Shown here in pieces: positions 19,279 through 28,906 of a stretch of 64,000 bases of DNA. The DNA is from Bacillota bacterium (GTDB taxonomy: Bacteria; Bacillota; Limnochordia; DTU080), in the NCBI GenBank assembly GCA_012840225.1, contig DULU01000086.1, positions 1 to 64,000 of the forward strand. Direction: 5' to 3'. Numbering within the stretch: position 1 is the first letter of the stretch; each line of letters opens with the position of its first letter. The notes beneath the pieces are model-generated. The model worked only from the letters and a program-made list of their open reading frames with translations, did no database searches and was not told the DNA's origin. The position numbers and the translations under genes were made by a program.

Positions 19279-19602
19279 TTACCGGCACAGCATATATTCC
19301 ATGTGCCACTCCGTGCGCGGGGCCTCTTCCAGGGAGTAGACTTTTTCGATCATAAAGTGAAGGCGGATAAATTCGGGAAACCAGTGGACGGCAAAAACCT
19401 CGCCTGTGGCGGCCAGAAGGGCGGAATTGTCGTCCGAGAGAAGATAGATGTTTATTTTCCCATAATCGCTCTCGTTTTTCAGCTGCTGAATGAACTGGGG
19501 ACAGATCTGGTTGTGGGCATAGGCCAGGTGGTAGAAGCCGCCGGTGCCTATGGCCTCGAGATTGTTGAGCACCCACGCCCGCCGCACCGCTGCTTTCATC
19601 AT
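19279..19602 (-). CDS. Hypothetical protein (107 aa)
   Basis: Protein-like composition; immediately upstream of the coiled-coil ORF. Confidence 0.6.
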   Translation of the reverse strand: MMKAAVRRAWVLNNLEAIGTGGFYHLAYAHNQICPQFIQQLKNESDYGKINIYLLSDDNSALLAATGEVFAVHWFPEFIRLHFMIEKVYSLEEAPRTEWHMEYMLCR

Positions 19603-19704
19603 GTCGCCCCCTTGCGCTAATTTATTATTTATATATGATATGGCACCGGGCGGATGCGGGTGTTAGGGCGGCATTGGGGGCGAAGAATTGCGGGTGAATT
19701 ATTG

Positions 19705-19745
19705 GGGGCGTCCGACCCGGCGAGGGAGGCCAGGCGGGACGCCCC
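19705..19745 (-). terminator. candidate stem-loop terminator after 19795..20793
   Basis: Inverted repeat GGGGCGTCC (19705-19713)/GGACGCCCC (19737-19745); weak T-tract. Confidence 0.35.
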
Positions 19746-19794
19746 TCTTCTCTTCTCCCGACAAGACGGTGGGAGGCACAGGCTAGGTTCCGCC

Positions 19795-20793
19795 TTATTT
19801 GCCGCGGCTGGCCAAAGCGGCTTCGAAGCTGATGCTGGACGGCGGGAAATCCAGCTCGCGCACGAATCTGACGGCTTCGGCGGCGCCATGCTCCCGGTCC
19901 ATGCCGCTGTCTTCCCACTCCACCGAAAGCGGTCCTTGATAACCGATCTGGTTCAAAGCCCTGATGATCTCTTCAAAATTGACTTCGCCCCGGCCCGGCG
20001 AGCGGAAATCCCAGCCCCGGCGCGGGTCGCCAAACGGCAGGTGCGAGGAGAGAATCCCGGCGCGGCCATCCAGCATGGTGGCGGCATCCTTGACGTGGAC
20101 ATGGAAGATGCGGTCGGGGAACTCCCTGATAAACTGCACCGGATCCACCATCTGCCACAGGAGATGGCTGGGGTCGAAATTAAAGCCGAAGGCCGGATGA
20201 TTGCCGACGGCGTCCAGCGCCATGCGGGCGGAATAAAGGTCGAAAGCGATCTCGCTGGGATGCACTTCCAGGGCGAACCTGACGCCGTTGGCATTGAACT
20301 CGTCGAAGATGGGACCCCACTTTTCTGCGAATAGGTCATACCCTTTTTTGATATCGTCCGGTCCCAGAGGCGGCCAGGGATAGATATACCGCCAGATGGA
20401 GGAGCCGGTGAAGCCGTTCACCACATCCACCCCGAACAGGCGGGCAGCTTTGGCCGTGCGCTTCATCTCCTCAACAGCCCAGGCGGATTTCCCCTCGGCA
20501 TCTCCGGCCAATTCCTTGGGCACCCAGGCATCGGAGCGATGGTCATTGGGATCCAGCACCATCTGCCCCACGGCATGGTTGCTGATAGCCCACACGGACA
20601 AATTCTTACCGGCCAAAAGCTCCTTGTGCTTTTGGCAGTATGTGGCCTCATTTATGGCTTTGGCCACATCGAAATGGTCGCCGCTGCAGGATAACTCCAG
20701 CCCGTCGTACCCCCACCGGCTGCACTTGTCGGCCAACTCCAAAATAGGTAGATCGCCCCACTGGCCCGTAAATAAGGTCACCGGTCTGCTCAT
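19795..20793 (-). CDS. Sugar phosphate isomerase/epimerase (xylose isomerase-like TIM barrel)
   Basis: YDGLELSC, FALEVHPSEIAFD, FNFDPSHLLWQ, HVHVKDA, SVEWEDSGMDRE. Confidence 0.88.
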   Translation of the reverse strand: MSRPVTLFTGQWGDLPILELADKCSRWGYDGLELSCSGDHFDVAKAINEATYCQKHKELLAGKNLSVWAISNHAVGQMVLDPNDHRSDAWVPKELAGDAEGKSAWAVEEMKRTAKAARLFGVDVVNGFTGSSIWRYIYPWPPLGPDDIKKGYDLFAEKWGPIFDEFNANGVRFALEVHPSEIAFDLYSARMALDAVGNHPAFGFNFDPSHLLWQMVDPVQFIREFPDRIFHVHVKDAATMLDGRAGILSSHLPFGDPRRGWDFRSPGRGEVNFEEIIRALNQIGYQGPLSVEWEDSGMDREHGAAEAVRFVRELDFPPSSISFEAALASRGK

Positions 20794-20974
20794 TAACATC
20801 AGTCTCCTTTCGGAAGAGTTATAGGCTCCCGCCGCTTTCACAAGCGCCGGAACGGTTATAATTCACTTCCTCACCTAAAGCGGTCTTCCTTCTCCGACAT
20901 GAGCAGGTTAAAGTCCGTATAGTCCAGAATGAAATGCATATTAACTATTGGGGAGTCCATTGGAGGCCGGAGAA

Positions 20975-22312
20975 GTGGATGAAGAGACCAGGCGACGCGC
21001 CGTCAAGTACCTGCAGTGGTCCAAAATGATCCGCAGCGTCGGCCAGGGCGCCTTAGCCGTCGCTTTCAGCCTTTACCTGAAGGACTTGGGCTGGTCGGCC
21101 ACCGGCATCGGCTTACTTTTGAGCAGCGGCGGCATATTGAACGCCGGGCTCAGCCTGGTGATCGGGGCGGCAAGCGACAGAACAGGTCGCAAATCTTATG
21201 TTCTCTGGTATGAAGTGGTCACTCTCGTGGCCGCCGTCGTCATGATGCTCTACACCGGCTGGCCGGCAATTGTGTTTGGCTGTCTCTTCGTGGGCATCGG
21301 GCGCAATCAATCCGGCGTCCCCGGACCGATGAACCCGGCCGAGCAGGCTTGGATCGCCGAGGTGGTGCCGCCGCTGGAGCGCGGCATGGTCTACAGCACC
21401 AATTCGGCGCTCGGCTTTTTCGGCATGGGCACCGGAGCGGTGATCGTCGGGCAGATGAAATGGTGGCAGACTTGGCTGCCCGGCATCCAGAGCTATCAAC
21501 CTCTGTTTTTGCTGGTGGCTTTGTCAGCCCTGGGGAATTTTTTACTTTTGTGGCGTACCCCGGGAGGTGAAGTGGTGGCCGCCAAAGACCCTGCCGGAAC
21601 GAAGGATCGAGGCAATGCCCAAGGCAATGACGGAGCCAAAGCCAAAGCCGAGGTTGCTGCCGCGGCTGCTCTCGGCAGTGAGCCAGCAGGCCGCCAGAGA
21701 AACGTTGATGCCGTCACCCGGGAGGAAAACATCCTGATGCTGAAGATGGCCATGGTCAATGCTCTGAACGGCATCGCCGTAGGCCTGACGTCGCCGCTAC
21801 TCTCCTACTGGTTCTCCCTGCGTTTCGGCGTGGGGGCTGACGCACTAGGTCCGGTCTTTGCCCTCACCTTCTTTATCACCGGGCTGACCACCCTCTTCAC
21901 CGGCCGGCTCAGCCAGCGCATCGGCATCGTCCGGGCGGTGGTGTCGGTGCGCATGGCCTCCGTCATCTTCATGCTCCTGCAGCCGGTGATCCCCCAATTC
22001 TACCTGGCTTCCGCAGTCTTTACCATCCGCTCCGCCCTGGCCAGAAGCTCGGTGGGAGCGCGACAGGCTTTGGCGGTCAGTTTGGTGCGCCAAGAGCGGC
22101 GGGGGCTCGCCAGCAGCCTAAACGGTATCTCCATGCAGCTGCCGAACGCATTGGGCCCCTCTCTGGCCGGAGCGATGATGGAAGCCGGCTTTATGGCCCT
22201 GCCGTTTTTCTCCGCCGCCGGCCTGCAGTTCCTCTTCGGCGTCCTATATGGCCGGCTGTTCCAAAGATACGATCCGGTGCACCGGGCTGGAGGTGAAACC
22301 ACATGTGCTTGA
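20975..22312 (+). CDS. MFS transporter
   Basis: 12-TM-like pattern, GAASDRTGRKSYV loop motif; GTG at 20975 behind GGAGG (track start 20948). Confidence 0.85.
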   Translation: MDEETRRRAVKYLQWSKMIRSVGQGALAVAFSLYLKDLGWSATGIGLLLSSGGILNAGLSLVIGAASDRTGRKSYVLWYEVVTLVAAVVMMLYTGWPAIVFGCLFVGIGRNQSGVPGPMNPAEQAWIAEVVPPLERGMVYSTNSALGFFGMGTGAVIVGQMKWWQTWLPGIQSYQPLFLLVALSALGNFLLLWRTPGGEVVAAKDPAGTKDRGNAQGNDGAKAKAEVAAAAALGSEPAGRQRNVDAVTREENILMLKMAMVNALNGIAVGLTSPLLSYWFSLRFGVGADALGPVFALTFFITGLTTLFTGRLSQRIGIVRAVVSVRMASVIFMLLQPVIPQFYLASAVFTIRSALARSSVGARQALAVSLVRQERRGLASSLNGISMQLPNALGPSLAGAMMEAGFMALPFFSAAGLQFLFGVLYGRLFQRYDPVHRAGGETTCA

Positions 22313-22545
22313 TGGTCACCGGGATAGCTTTTGCCGTCTTGGGACTGTTGCTTTCCTTAACCGGGATCGGCGCCGTGGTCGGCTTACCCCTCGCCGCCTT
22401 CGGCCTCCTTTTGATCATCTCCGGGTTTGCCGGTACCTTGATCGGCCTGGCCTTTTACCTGCTCAAGCTGGTTGTGATGATTATCTTTTCTCCCGTGATC
22501 CTCCTTTTCTGGCTGGTGCGCTGGTTGTGGCAAATCATCTTTTAG
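22303..22545 (+). CDS. Small membrane protein (80 aa, two TM segments)
   Basis: Hydrophobic ORF overlapping the MFS stop by 10 nt; GAGGTG upstream. Confidence 0.6.
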   Translation: MCLMVTGIAFAVLGLLLSLTGIGAVVGLPLAAFGLLLIISGFAGTLIGLAFYLLKLVVMIIFSPVILLFWLVRWLWQIIF

Positions 22546-22550
22546 CCTGT

Positions 22551-24230
22551 TCAGCCTTGAGCCTGGTGAGAGACGGCCACCCGCATTCTTTCGGCTTCCT
22601 GCACTGCCAGTAGCGGCATATACATCAAATTGTAATATTGCGAGACCATCCTCCTGGCGGAAAAGAGGTGCAAGGCCGTGTCGATGCTGGAGAACATCAT
22701 GTCTTCCCAGCGCTGCCGGTCCCGGCGAAAGACGGGCAGTACCTCATTCAGCAAGGTTTCATATAAAGAGACGAGATCGCGTTCATTCTGATCGGGCCCC
22801 TGGTAGCCGTAGCCGATCTGCCAGCCGTTCACCCCATGCAGGCAGGCTTCGGGCCACCAGCCGTCCATGGTGCTGACATTGAGCACCCCGTTGACCGCCG
22901 CCTTCATGCCGGAGGTGCCGGAAGCCTCAAGCGGCCGGCGGGGGTTGTTCAACCAGACGTCGCAACCGCGCACCAGCATTTTGGCGATGCGCATGTCGTA
23001 GTTCTCCAGAAAGACCACGCTCCCCGGAAACTGCGCCGCCACGCTGTATAAATTGGCGACGATATTCTTGCCCACCTCATCCTGCGGGTGAGCCTTGCCG
23101 GCAAAGATGATGGCCACCTCGCCCGACTGCAGGAGCGGCTGGATCACGTCCGGACGGCGCAATATCAGATCGCTGCGCTTATAGGGCGCCGCCCGCCGGG
23201 CAAATCCGATCAGGAGGGCGTTCTGCGGCAGACGCCGCCCGGTCAGCCTTTCCACTTCCTGCAGCAGTTCGGCTTTCAGCGTTTCGTGCACGCTTAACAA
23301 GCCCCGCCCCGCCTCATGGGCAGTTTTTATGCGCCTGTCCTGCCAGGTGGGCACATGGATACCGTTGGTGATGGACAGGATGGGCGCCGCCCCGGCAATG
23401 TCGGCCCACATCTCCCTGGCGGTGACACCGTGGGTGATGGACACGCCGTTGGCCATCTGGGACAGGCGCAGCCCCGTCACGGTCATGGAAAAAGGATCGC
23501 CGCCGATCTCCACCATCTGTTCATAGGTCAAACCGTTGTTGGCTTTCATGCTGAAGAGCAGATCATGGGGGTGCGACTCGTTGCCGGCCATCACCGGGGT
23601 GTGCGTGGTGAAAACGGTGTGCGTGCGCACCTCGTGCCAGGCGGCGGTAAAAGAGCTGCCGGCCGCCAGGCGCTCCCGCAACAGTTCCAGACCGGCCAAA
23701 ACGGCATGGCCTTCATTGAAGTGATATATATCCACGGGGCAGTTCAGGCTGCGCAGCGCCCTGATCCCACCGATGCCCAGCACGATCTCCTGCGCCACCC
23801 TGTCCACATTGCTGCCCCCATATAATCTCCTGGTGATCCAGCTGTGCGGGCTGCCGGGAATATTGGTATCGAGGAGGTAAAGCGGCACATTGCCCAATCC
23901 CTCCACCAGCCAGACCCGGCAAGGGACCTGCTCCTGCCCCACCGTCACATGGACGACGACTCCGGTATCCTCAAGGAAACGGGACAACTCCCCGGTGTCG
24001 ATGGTCCGGTAGCTATCTTCCGGGTAGCCGCCGGGACCTATCCTCTGGATCACATAACCTTCCTGCCAGAGAATCCCCACACCCACCATGGGGTAGCCCA
24101 GATCATGAGCGCCTTTTAAGATGTCGCCGGCCAGAATGCCCAAGCCGCCGGCATAAATCGGCAAGTCCTCATGCAGTCCGAACTCCATGGAAAAATAGGC
24201 TACCCGCGGCAATCCTTCCCAATGCTCCAT
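22551..24230 (-). CDS. Alpha-glucan phosphorylase (short form, GT35)
   Basis: VAYFSMEFGLHEDLPIYAGGLGILAGD, FNEGHAVLAGLE, PRRPLEASGTSGMKAAVNGVLNVSTMDGWW (PLP site). Confidence 0.93.
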   Translation of the reverse strand: MEHWEGLPRVAYFSMEFGLHEDLPIYAGGLGILAGDILKGAHDLGYPMVGVGILWQEGYVIQRIGPGGYPEDSYRTIDTGELSRFLEDTGVVVHVTVGQEQVPCRVWLVEGLGNVPLYLLDTNIPGSPHSWITRRLYGGSNVDRVAQEIVLGIGGIRALRSLNCPVDIYHFNEGHAVLAGLELLRERLAAGSSFTAAWHEVRTHTVFTTHTPVMAGNESHPHDLLFSMKANNGLTYEQMVEIGGDPFSMTVTGLRLSQMANGVSITHGVTAREMWADIAGAAPILSITNGIHVPTWQDRRIKTAHEAGRGLLSVHETLKAELLQEVERLTGRRLPQNALLIGFARRAAPYKRSDLILRRPDVIQPLLQSGEVAIIFAGKAHPQDEVGKNIVANLYSVAAQFPGSVVFLENYDMRIAKMLVRGCDVWLNNPRRPLEASGTSGMKAAVNGVLNVSTMDGWWPEACLHGVNGWQIGYGYQGPDQNERDLVSLYETLLNEVLPVFRRDRQRWEDMMFSSIDTALHLFSARRMVSQYYNLMYMPLLAVQEAERMRVAVSHQAQG

Positions 24231-24357
24231 GTCTGTCAGCCTCCGTGTACAGGGTGCCCGATTTTCCTCTGCCTCAAAACCGAGGAAGGAGAAGGTGGGA
24301 GGATGGAGGGTCTGTAGTTTTTCTCACCTTGACCAGAAATAGGCAATAATGAATCAA

Positions 24358-24399
24358 GCCGGCACTGGACCCGTAGGCAGGCAGGGTCCAGGTGCCGGC
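24358..24399 (-). terminator. candidate rho-independent-like stem-loop after fba
   Basis: GCCGGCACTGGACCC (24358-24372)/GGGTCCAGGTGCCGGC (24384-24399), followed on - strand by TTGATTCATTATT. Confidence 0.5.
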
Positions 24400-24418
24400 T
24401 GTGAAGTCCCGGTTCGGC

Positions 24419-25333
24419 TTATATGCGCCCGGCCGAACCGAACTGGCGCATCCGCAAGCCTACCAGTTCGGCGACGGCCTCCCGTGCCGGCCGCAGGTAA
24501 TCCCGGGGATCGAATTTTTCCGGTTGCTCGGCAAAGACCCGGCGTATGGCGGCGGTGATCGCCAGGCGAATGTCCGTGTCCACATTGATTTTGGCCACAC
24601 CGTTGCCTATGGCCGCCTGCAGCGCTTCCACCGGTATGCCCTGGGTGTGAATGAGCCGGCCGCCATATTTATTGATCTCGGCCACGAGTTCGGCCGGCAC
24701 CGAAGAGGAGCCATGCAGCACCAGCGGCAGCTTGGTGCGCTGGAAAATCTCCGTCACGAGCCACAGCTCCAGTTTCGGTTGCCCTTTGAATTTATAGGCG
24801 CCGTGCGAAGTGCCGATAGCCACCGCCAGGGCGTCGCAGCCGGTGCGGGCCACGAAATCCACCGCCTGGTCGGGATCGGTGAGCTGCACCTGACCGTTGA
24901 CATCCTCTTCGATGCCGCCTAAGGTACCGAGCTCCGCTTCCACCGAAACACCGGCTTTGTGGGCTTTTTCCACCACTCTGGCGGTGAGGGCCACATTCTC
25001 TTCATACGGCAGGCTGGAGCCGTCTATCATGACGGAGGTGAAGCCCAGTTCGAGCGCTTGATCCACCGCTTTTTCCGTACCATGATCCAGGTGCACTACC
25101 ACCGGTATATCCTCATTTTCCTCCACGGCGGCCTGCATGAGGTGTTTCAGGTACACCAGATTGGTATATTCCAGCGCCCCCCGGCTGGCTTGCAGGATCA
25201 CCGGCGAGCGGTTCTTCCTGGCTGCCATCATGATACCCTGCACCTGCTCCATATTATTGACGTTGAAAGCCCCCACCGCATAGCCTTCCCGGCGGGCTTG
25301 CTCCAACACGGTTTTCAAGTTGACTAACGGCAC
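24419..25333 (-). CDS. fba: Class II fructose-bisphosphate (ketose-bisphosphate) aldolase
   Basis: YAVGAFNVNNMEQVQ, VHLDHGTEK, SVMIDGSSLPYEEN, VEAELGTLGG, LVLHGSSSVP. Confidence 0.93.
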   Translation of the reverse strand: MPLVNLKTVLEQARREGYAVGAFNVNNMEQVQGIMMAARKNRSPVILQASRGALEYTNLVYLKHLMQAAVEENEDIPVVVHLDHGTEKAVDQALELGFTSVMIDGSSLPYEENVALTARVVEKAHKAGVSVEAELGTLGGIEEDVNGQVQLTDPDQAVDFVARTGCDALAVAIGTSHGAYKFKGQPKLELWLVTEIFQRTKLPLVLHGSSSVPAELVAEINKYGGRLIHTQGIPVEALQAAIGNGVAKINVDTDIRLAITAAIRRVFAEQPEKFDPRDYLRPAREAVAELVGLRMRQFGSAGRI

Positions 25334-25389
25334 AATAATCCTCCTCTATACTATTCGCCGCAAACAATACGACACGCCATGGTTAATTC

Positions 25390-26958
25390 TTAATCCATCA
25401 AGGTCCTCCTGCCCAGTATGCCCACTTTTCGGCGCCCGAAAATGAAAGCTGCCGTCAGAGCGAGAAGAGCCAAAAGAGGCAGGTGCCGGCCGCCCGCCAT
25501 ATAGGGAGTCTTCCCGGTCGCCGGAGGCAGGAACGCCACGATGAGCCCCTCCCCGCGGGTAGTGAGAGTTGGTCCCACCGTCCCGTCCGGCGCCACCATC
25601 ATCGTGATGCCGGTGGATCCGAGCAAGGCAACGGACCGGCCGCTTTCTGCCGCCCGGAAGGGAGCGAAAGCGGCGTGCAAGGCGGGGGCTGTCCGGCCCG
25701 GCAGGTGATCCAGGCTGGACAAAAAGATCAGGGCCTGAGCGCCGGCGGCGGTCATGGCCATGGCCGGCAGGGGGTCGATCAGCTCCGAACAAAGCCCGAC
25801 GCCCAGGCTCATGCCGGCCACCTCCAGCGGGGCGAAGCTCCGGCCTGCCGCCGCCCAGCTTTCGGCTACCGGTATGGGTTTGACCTTGTAATATAAACCG
25901 GTCAGCCTGCTTTGCGGATCATATAAGGCTATGGCGTTGTAGTATTTTTCGCTGTCATAATCATACCAGGGCAAGCCGAGCAGCATCCAGGTCCGGCGCT
26001 CCGCCTGCCACTGTCTGAGCCTCTCCAGGTAATAATAATCCTGCAGGATCGGCTCATGCAACACGGTTTCCGGCCAGGCGACTATCACTTCCGGCTCCGG
26101 CGCCTGGTCGCCCGGCGAGGCACTGAGGCGGCGGCCGGCTTCCTCCAGCCCGGCCGCTGATTGGGCCAGCAAGGCCTCAAACATTTGCACCTGCTTGCCG
26201 GTGTCCGTATAGGTAGCCAGATATTCTTCCAGGGCAAAGCCCGGCTGCACCATCACCAAGAGCACCCCGCCCCGAGCCTCCTGCGCCGGCGGGGCGGAGA
26301 GCCCTGTGGCGACCAGCAAGCTTATGGCCAGAAAAAGCGCCGCCGCTCCCCGCCGCTTGGCCCCTTTGGCCTTGAGCAGGGTGAAAAGCAGCGCATTGAG
26401 CAAAAACACCGCCGCCGACACCCCATGAATGCCCGTCCACCTGGCCAGCGCCAAAGCGCCGGGCAGCCGCCACTGGGTGACGCCCAGATAAGAGCATAAA
26501 CCGAAGGCCACCTTGGCGATCAGCCATTCGCTCAGCAGCCAAAAGCCGGCAAGATAAAGAGGCAGATACCAATTTATTGGTTCAAGGCGGTGGCGGAACA
26601 ACACCGCGAGCAGGCTGAAAAGGGCGAGCTCTGCGGTGAAGACGCCCCAGAAAGCCAGGAAAGCGCCCAGGCGCTCCACCGGAGAGGCGGTGGCAATGTA
26701 TAAAGTAAAATGACCGACGCCCAGTACCCACAAAAAGGCCAGCCCGGCGGCGGGAAGGAGGAAGGCACCTAAAGAAGGAGGCCGTTTTTCGCCGAGCCGG
26801 GTGAAAATCAGGTATAAAAAGGGCAGGAAAGCTACGTAACTCAGCCAAAATAGATTGACCGGCGGATAGGAAAGGATGAGGAGCCCTGCGGATAGACCGA
26901 CCGGCCAGTACTGCCGGCCGAGCGAAGCGATAAATGATCTCGTGCTGGCAACTCGCAT
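25390..26958 (-). CDS. lnt: Apolipoprotein N-acyltransferase
   Basis: Multi-TM N-terminus then CN-hydrolase domain: VIVAWPETV, YYKVKPIPVAE, GVGLCSELIDP (E-K-C triad). Confidence 0.85.
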   Translation of the reverse strand: MRVASTRSFIASLGRQYWPVGLSAGLLILSYPPVNLFWLSYVAFLPFLYLIFTRLGEKRPPSLGAFLLPAAGLAFLWVLGVGHFTLYIATASPVERLGAFLAFWGVFTAELALFSLLAVLFRHRLEPINWYLPLYLAGFWLLSEWLIAKVAFGLCSYLGVTQWRLPGALALARWTGIHGVSAAVFLLNALLFTLLKAKGAKRRGAAALFLAISLLVATGLSAPPAQEARGGVLLVMVQPGFALEEYLATYTDTGKQVQMFEALLAQSAAGLEEAGRRLSASPGDQAPEPEVIVAWPETVLHEPILQDYYYLERLRQWQAERRTWMLLGLPWYDYDSEKYYNAIALYDPQSRLTGLYYKVKPIPVAESWAAAGRSFAPLEVAGMSLGVGLCSELIDPLPAMAMTAAGAQALIFLSSLDHLPGRTAPALHAAFAPFRAAESGRSVALLGSTGITMMVAPDGTVGPTLTTRGEGLIVAFLPPATGKTPYMAGGRHLPLLALLALTAAFIFGRRKVGILGRRTLMD

Positions 26959-27068
26959 GGCGCCATCTATCTTCGGCCTCTCAGGGGCAATAACCTGCCG
27001 CGGCGCAGGAAAGGATGGAAAAATGGCGAAGGGCTGTTAAGTTAAGAAACGGCGGGGGTGAACATGGA

Positions 27069-27578
27069 ATGACCGGACGGCGGCTTTGGCCGGTGTTGGT
27101 GCTGGTGCTGGTGGCGGGCGCCATAATCATCATCGCTATTTCCTACTTTTATCTCCTTCCCAGGTACCGGCAAGCCATATCACTAGTTGATCCCGGGCAT
27201 GAGCTCGTCACCCAAGGGACTCCGGGATGGGAGTATCACAAGATCCTCGCAGCCGACTTAGACGGGGACGGCGAAACGGAACTGGTGCATATGCTGGCCC
27301 GCCTGGCTGAGGATCCCATGCGTCCCGGGGAATACCAGTGGGACGACGGTCAGCCCTGGCAGGTATATATAGAGGACGGGACGGAGATCACGCACATCTA
27401 TGCCCGCTATGTACAACTGGGCAAGCTCCTGGCTTTGCTCACGGCCGAGACCAGCCCCCGCCTGGCTCTCCTGGAAATCCAGGGAGCCGGCGTCGCTCTC
27501 TATACCATCGATTACCGGGGACCGGAACGCTTCCGGGTGATCCGCTTGGCGGAGTTGTCCGCCCTGCGCATAGAGTAA
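27069..27578 (+). CDS. Hypothetical membrane-anchored protein with Ca-binding-like DLDGDGETE motif
   Basis: N-terminal TM, AADLDGDGETELVHML (FG-GAP/EF-like); ATG 27069. Confidence 0.6.
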   Translation: MTGRRLWPVLVLVLVAGAIIIIAISYFYLLPRYRQAISLVDPGHELVTQGTPGWEYHKILAADLDGDGETELVHMLARLAEDPMRPGEYQWDDGQPWQVYIEDGTEITHIYARYVQLGKLLALLTAETSPRLALLEIQGAGVALYTIDYRGPERFRVIRLAELSALRIE

Positions 27579-27607
27579 ATTGAAAAATATATAGGGCGAC
27601 ACATGCC

Positions 27608-28363
27608 TCATTCCCAGCGCAGGCAGTATACGGCCACCAGAAAAGTGACGGCAAAAATGCCGCAGAGGACCAGGATGTCCACGGACAGGGCAAAAAGCGG
27701 CGCCACGCCCACCATGATCTGACGCAGCCCGTCGGCAAGGTAGGTCAGAGGCATCAGGGCGGCGAGCGGGCGCAGGAAAGCGGGTAAAGCCTCCACCGGG
27801 AAAAAGATGCCGCTTAAGACCATCATGGGGAACTGCACCAGCTGAAAGGCGATCAGAGCCGTCTCTTCCGAGCTCACAAGCATGGCGATCATATAGCCGA
27901 GACCGACGAAGGCCAGCGCTCCGAGGAAAAGGAGGGCCAGCGCCGAGAACAGGCTCCCCGCCGGCCGGACCTGGTAGAAGAGGCGACCGCAGGCGATGAG
28001 CAGGAAAGCCTGCATAAAGGCCATGAGCAGGCGCACGGTGATTTCCGCCAACACAAAAACGGCCGGGTGCACCGGGGTGGTCCCCAGGCGCTTGAACACT
28101 TTGTTTTCCCTGAGCGATATAAAGCGCAAAGAGCCGAACAAGCCCAGCTGCATCAGCGCCATACCCAAAACGCCGGGCAAAAGAAAATCTATGTTGCGCA
28201 CCGGGCTGCCGTCGCTTTTTTGGACCCAGTCCGTCCCGCCGGCAAAGATGGCTCCAAAAAAGAGCATGAAGACGACGGGAAAGGCGAGAAACATGAAGAC
28301 CGTCATGCGGTTGCGCATCCACTCTCTGAAGTTGCCGAGCATCAGATGGAAATAGGCCTTCAT
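27608..28363 (-). CDS. ABC-2 type transporter permease
   Basis: NRMTVFMFLAFPVVFMLFFGAIF, ALIAFQLVQFPMMVLSGIFFPVEALP. Confidence 0.88.
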   Translation of the reverse strand: MKAYFHLMLGNFREWMRNRMTVFMFLAFPVVFMLFFGAIFAGGTDWVQKSDGSPVRNIDFLLPGVLGMALMQLGLFGSLRFISLRENKVFKRLGTTPVHPAVFVLAEITVRLLMAFMQAFLLIACGRLFYQVRPAGSLFSALALLFLGALAFVGLGYMIAMLVSSEETALIAFQLVQFPMMVLSGIFFPVEALPAFLRPLAALMPLTYLADGLRQIMVGVAPLFALSVDILVLCGIFAVTFLVAVYCLRWE

Positions 28364-28399
28364 TCCCGGATCCTCCTGCCGGTATGGTGAGGCTCCATC

Positions 28400-28906
28400 T
28401 CAGCTGCGGAACTCCTTTTCATGCGGCTTTTCTCCATATTCCACCTGAGCTTTGGTGTGCAGGCCGCCTCTTACGCTGAAGTCGCCGGTGATGCGCATCC
28501 AGCGCGGGGCGCAAGCGTCCACCAAATCCTGCAGGAGCTTGTTGATGATGTGTTCATAAAACATGCCGACATTGCGCCAGGTGTAAAGATAGTACTTTAA
28601 AGACTTCAACTCTATGCATTGCTCGCCGGGAATATATTCAATGGTCAAAGTGGCAAAGTCCGGCAACCCAGACCAGGGGCAGACGGAGACGAATTCATCG
28701 GTGGTGATGGTGATGACGGCATCGCTCCCGGCATACCAATAGGGAAAGGTTTCGATGATTTCCGGCTTCACGGCCTCCGGGCCGTCGACATCGAAACGCA
28801 TCTTCTCCCACGCCTGCTCATGACGGCGGCGCAGGAAGTCCTGGTAGCCGTGCCAATATTTGTCCAGATCTTCCGGTGTTCTCTTTACGATTCCGATGGC
28901 TGCCAC
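28400..28906 (-). CDS. queF: NADPH-dependent 7-cyano-7-deazaguanine reductase
   Basis: DEFVSVCPWSGLPDFATLTIEYIPGEQCIELKSLKYYLYTWRN...; GTG at 28906; the longer ORF N-terminus lies over the transporter gene and is rejected. Confidence 0.93.
   Translation of the reverse strand: MAAIGIVKRTPEDLDKYWHGYQDFLRRRHEQAWEKMRFDVDGPEAVKPEIIETFPYWYAGSDAVITITTDEFVSVCPWSGLPDFATLTIEYIPGEQCIELKSLKYYLYTWRNVGMFYEHIINKLLQDLVDACAPRWMRITGDFSVRGGLHTKAQVEYGEKPHEKEFRS

Noticed and set aside
27258-28322. 354-aa - strand ORF
   Set aside because: Alternate frame of the ABC-2 permease and antisense to the 27069 gene; the permease frame has coherent TM segments.
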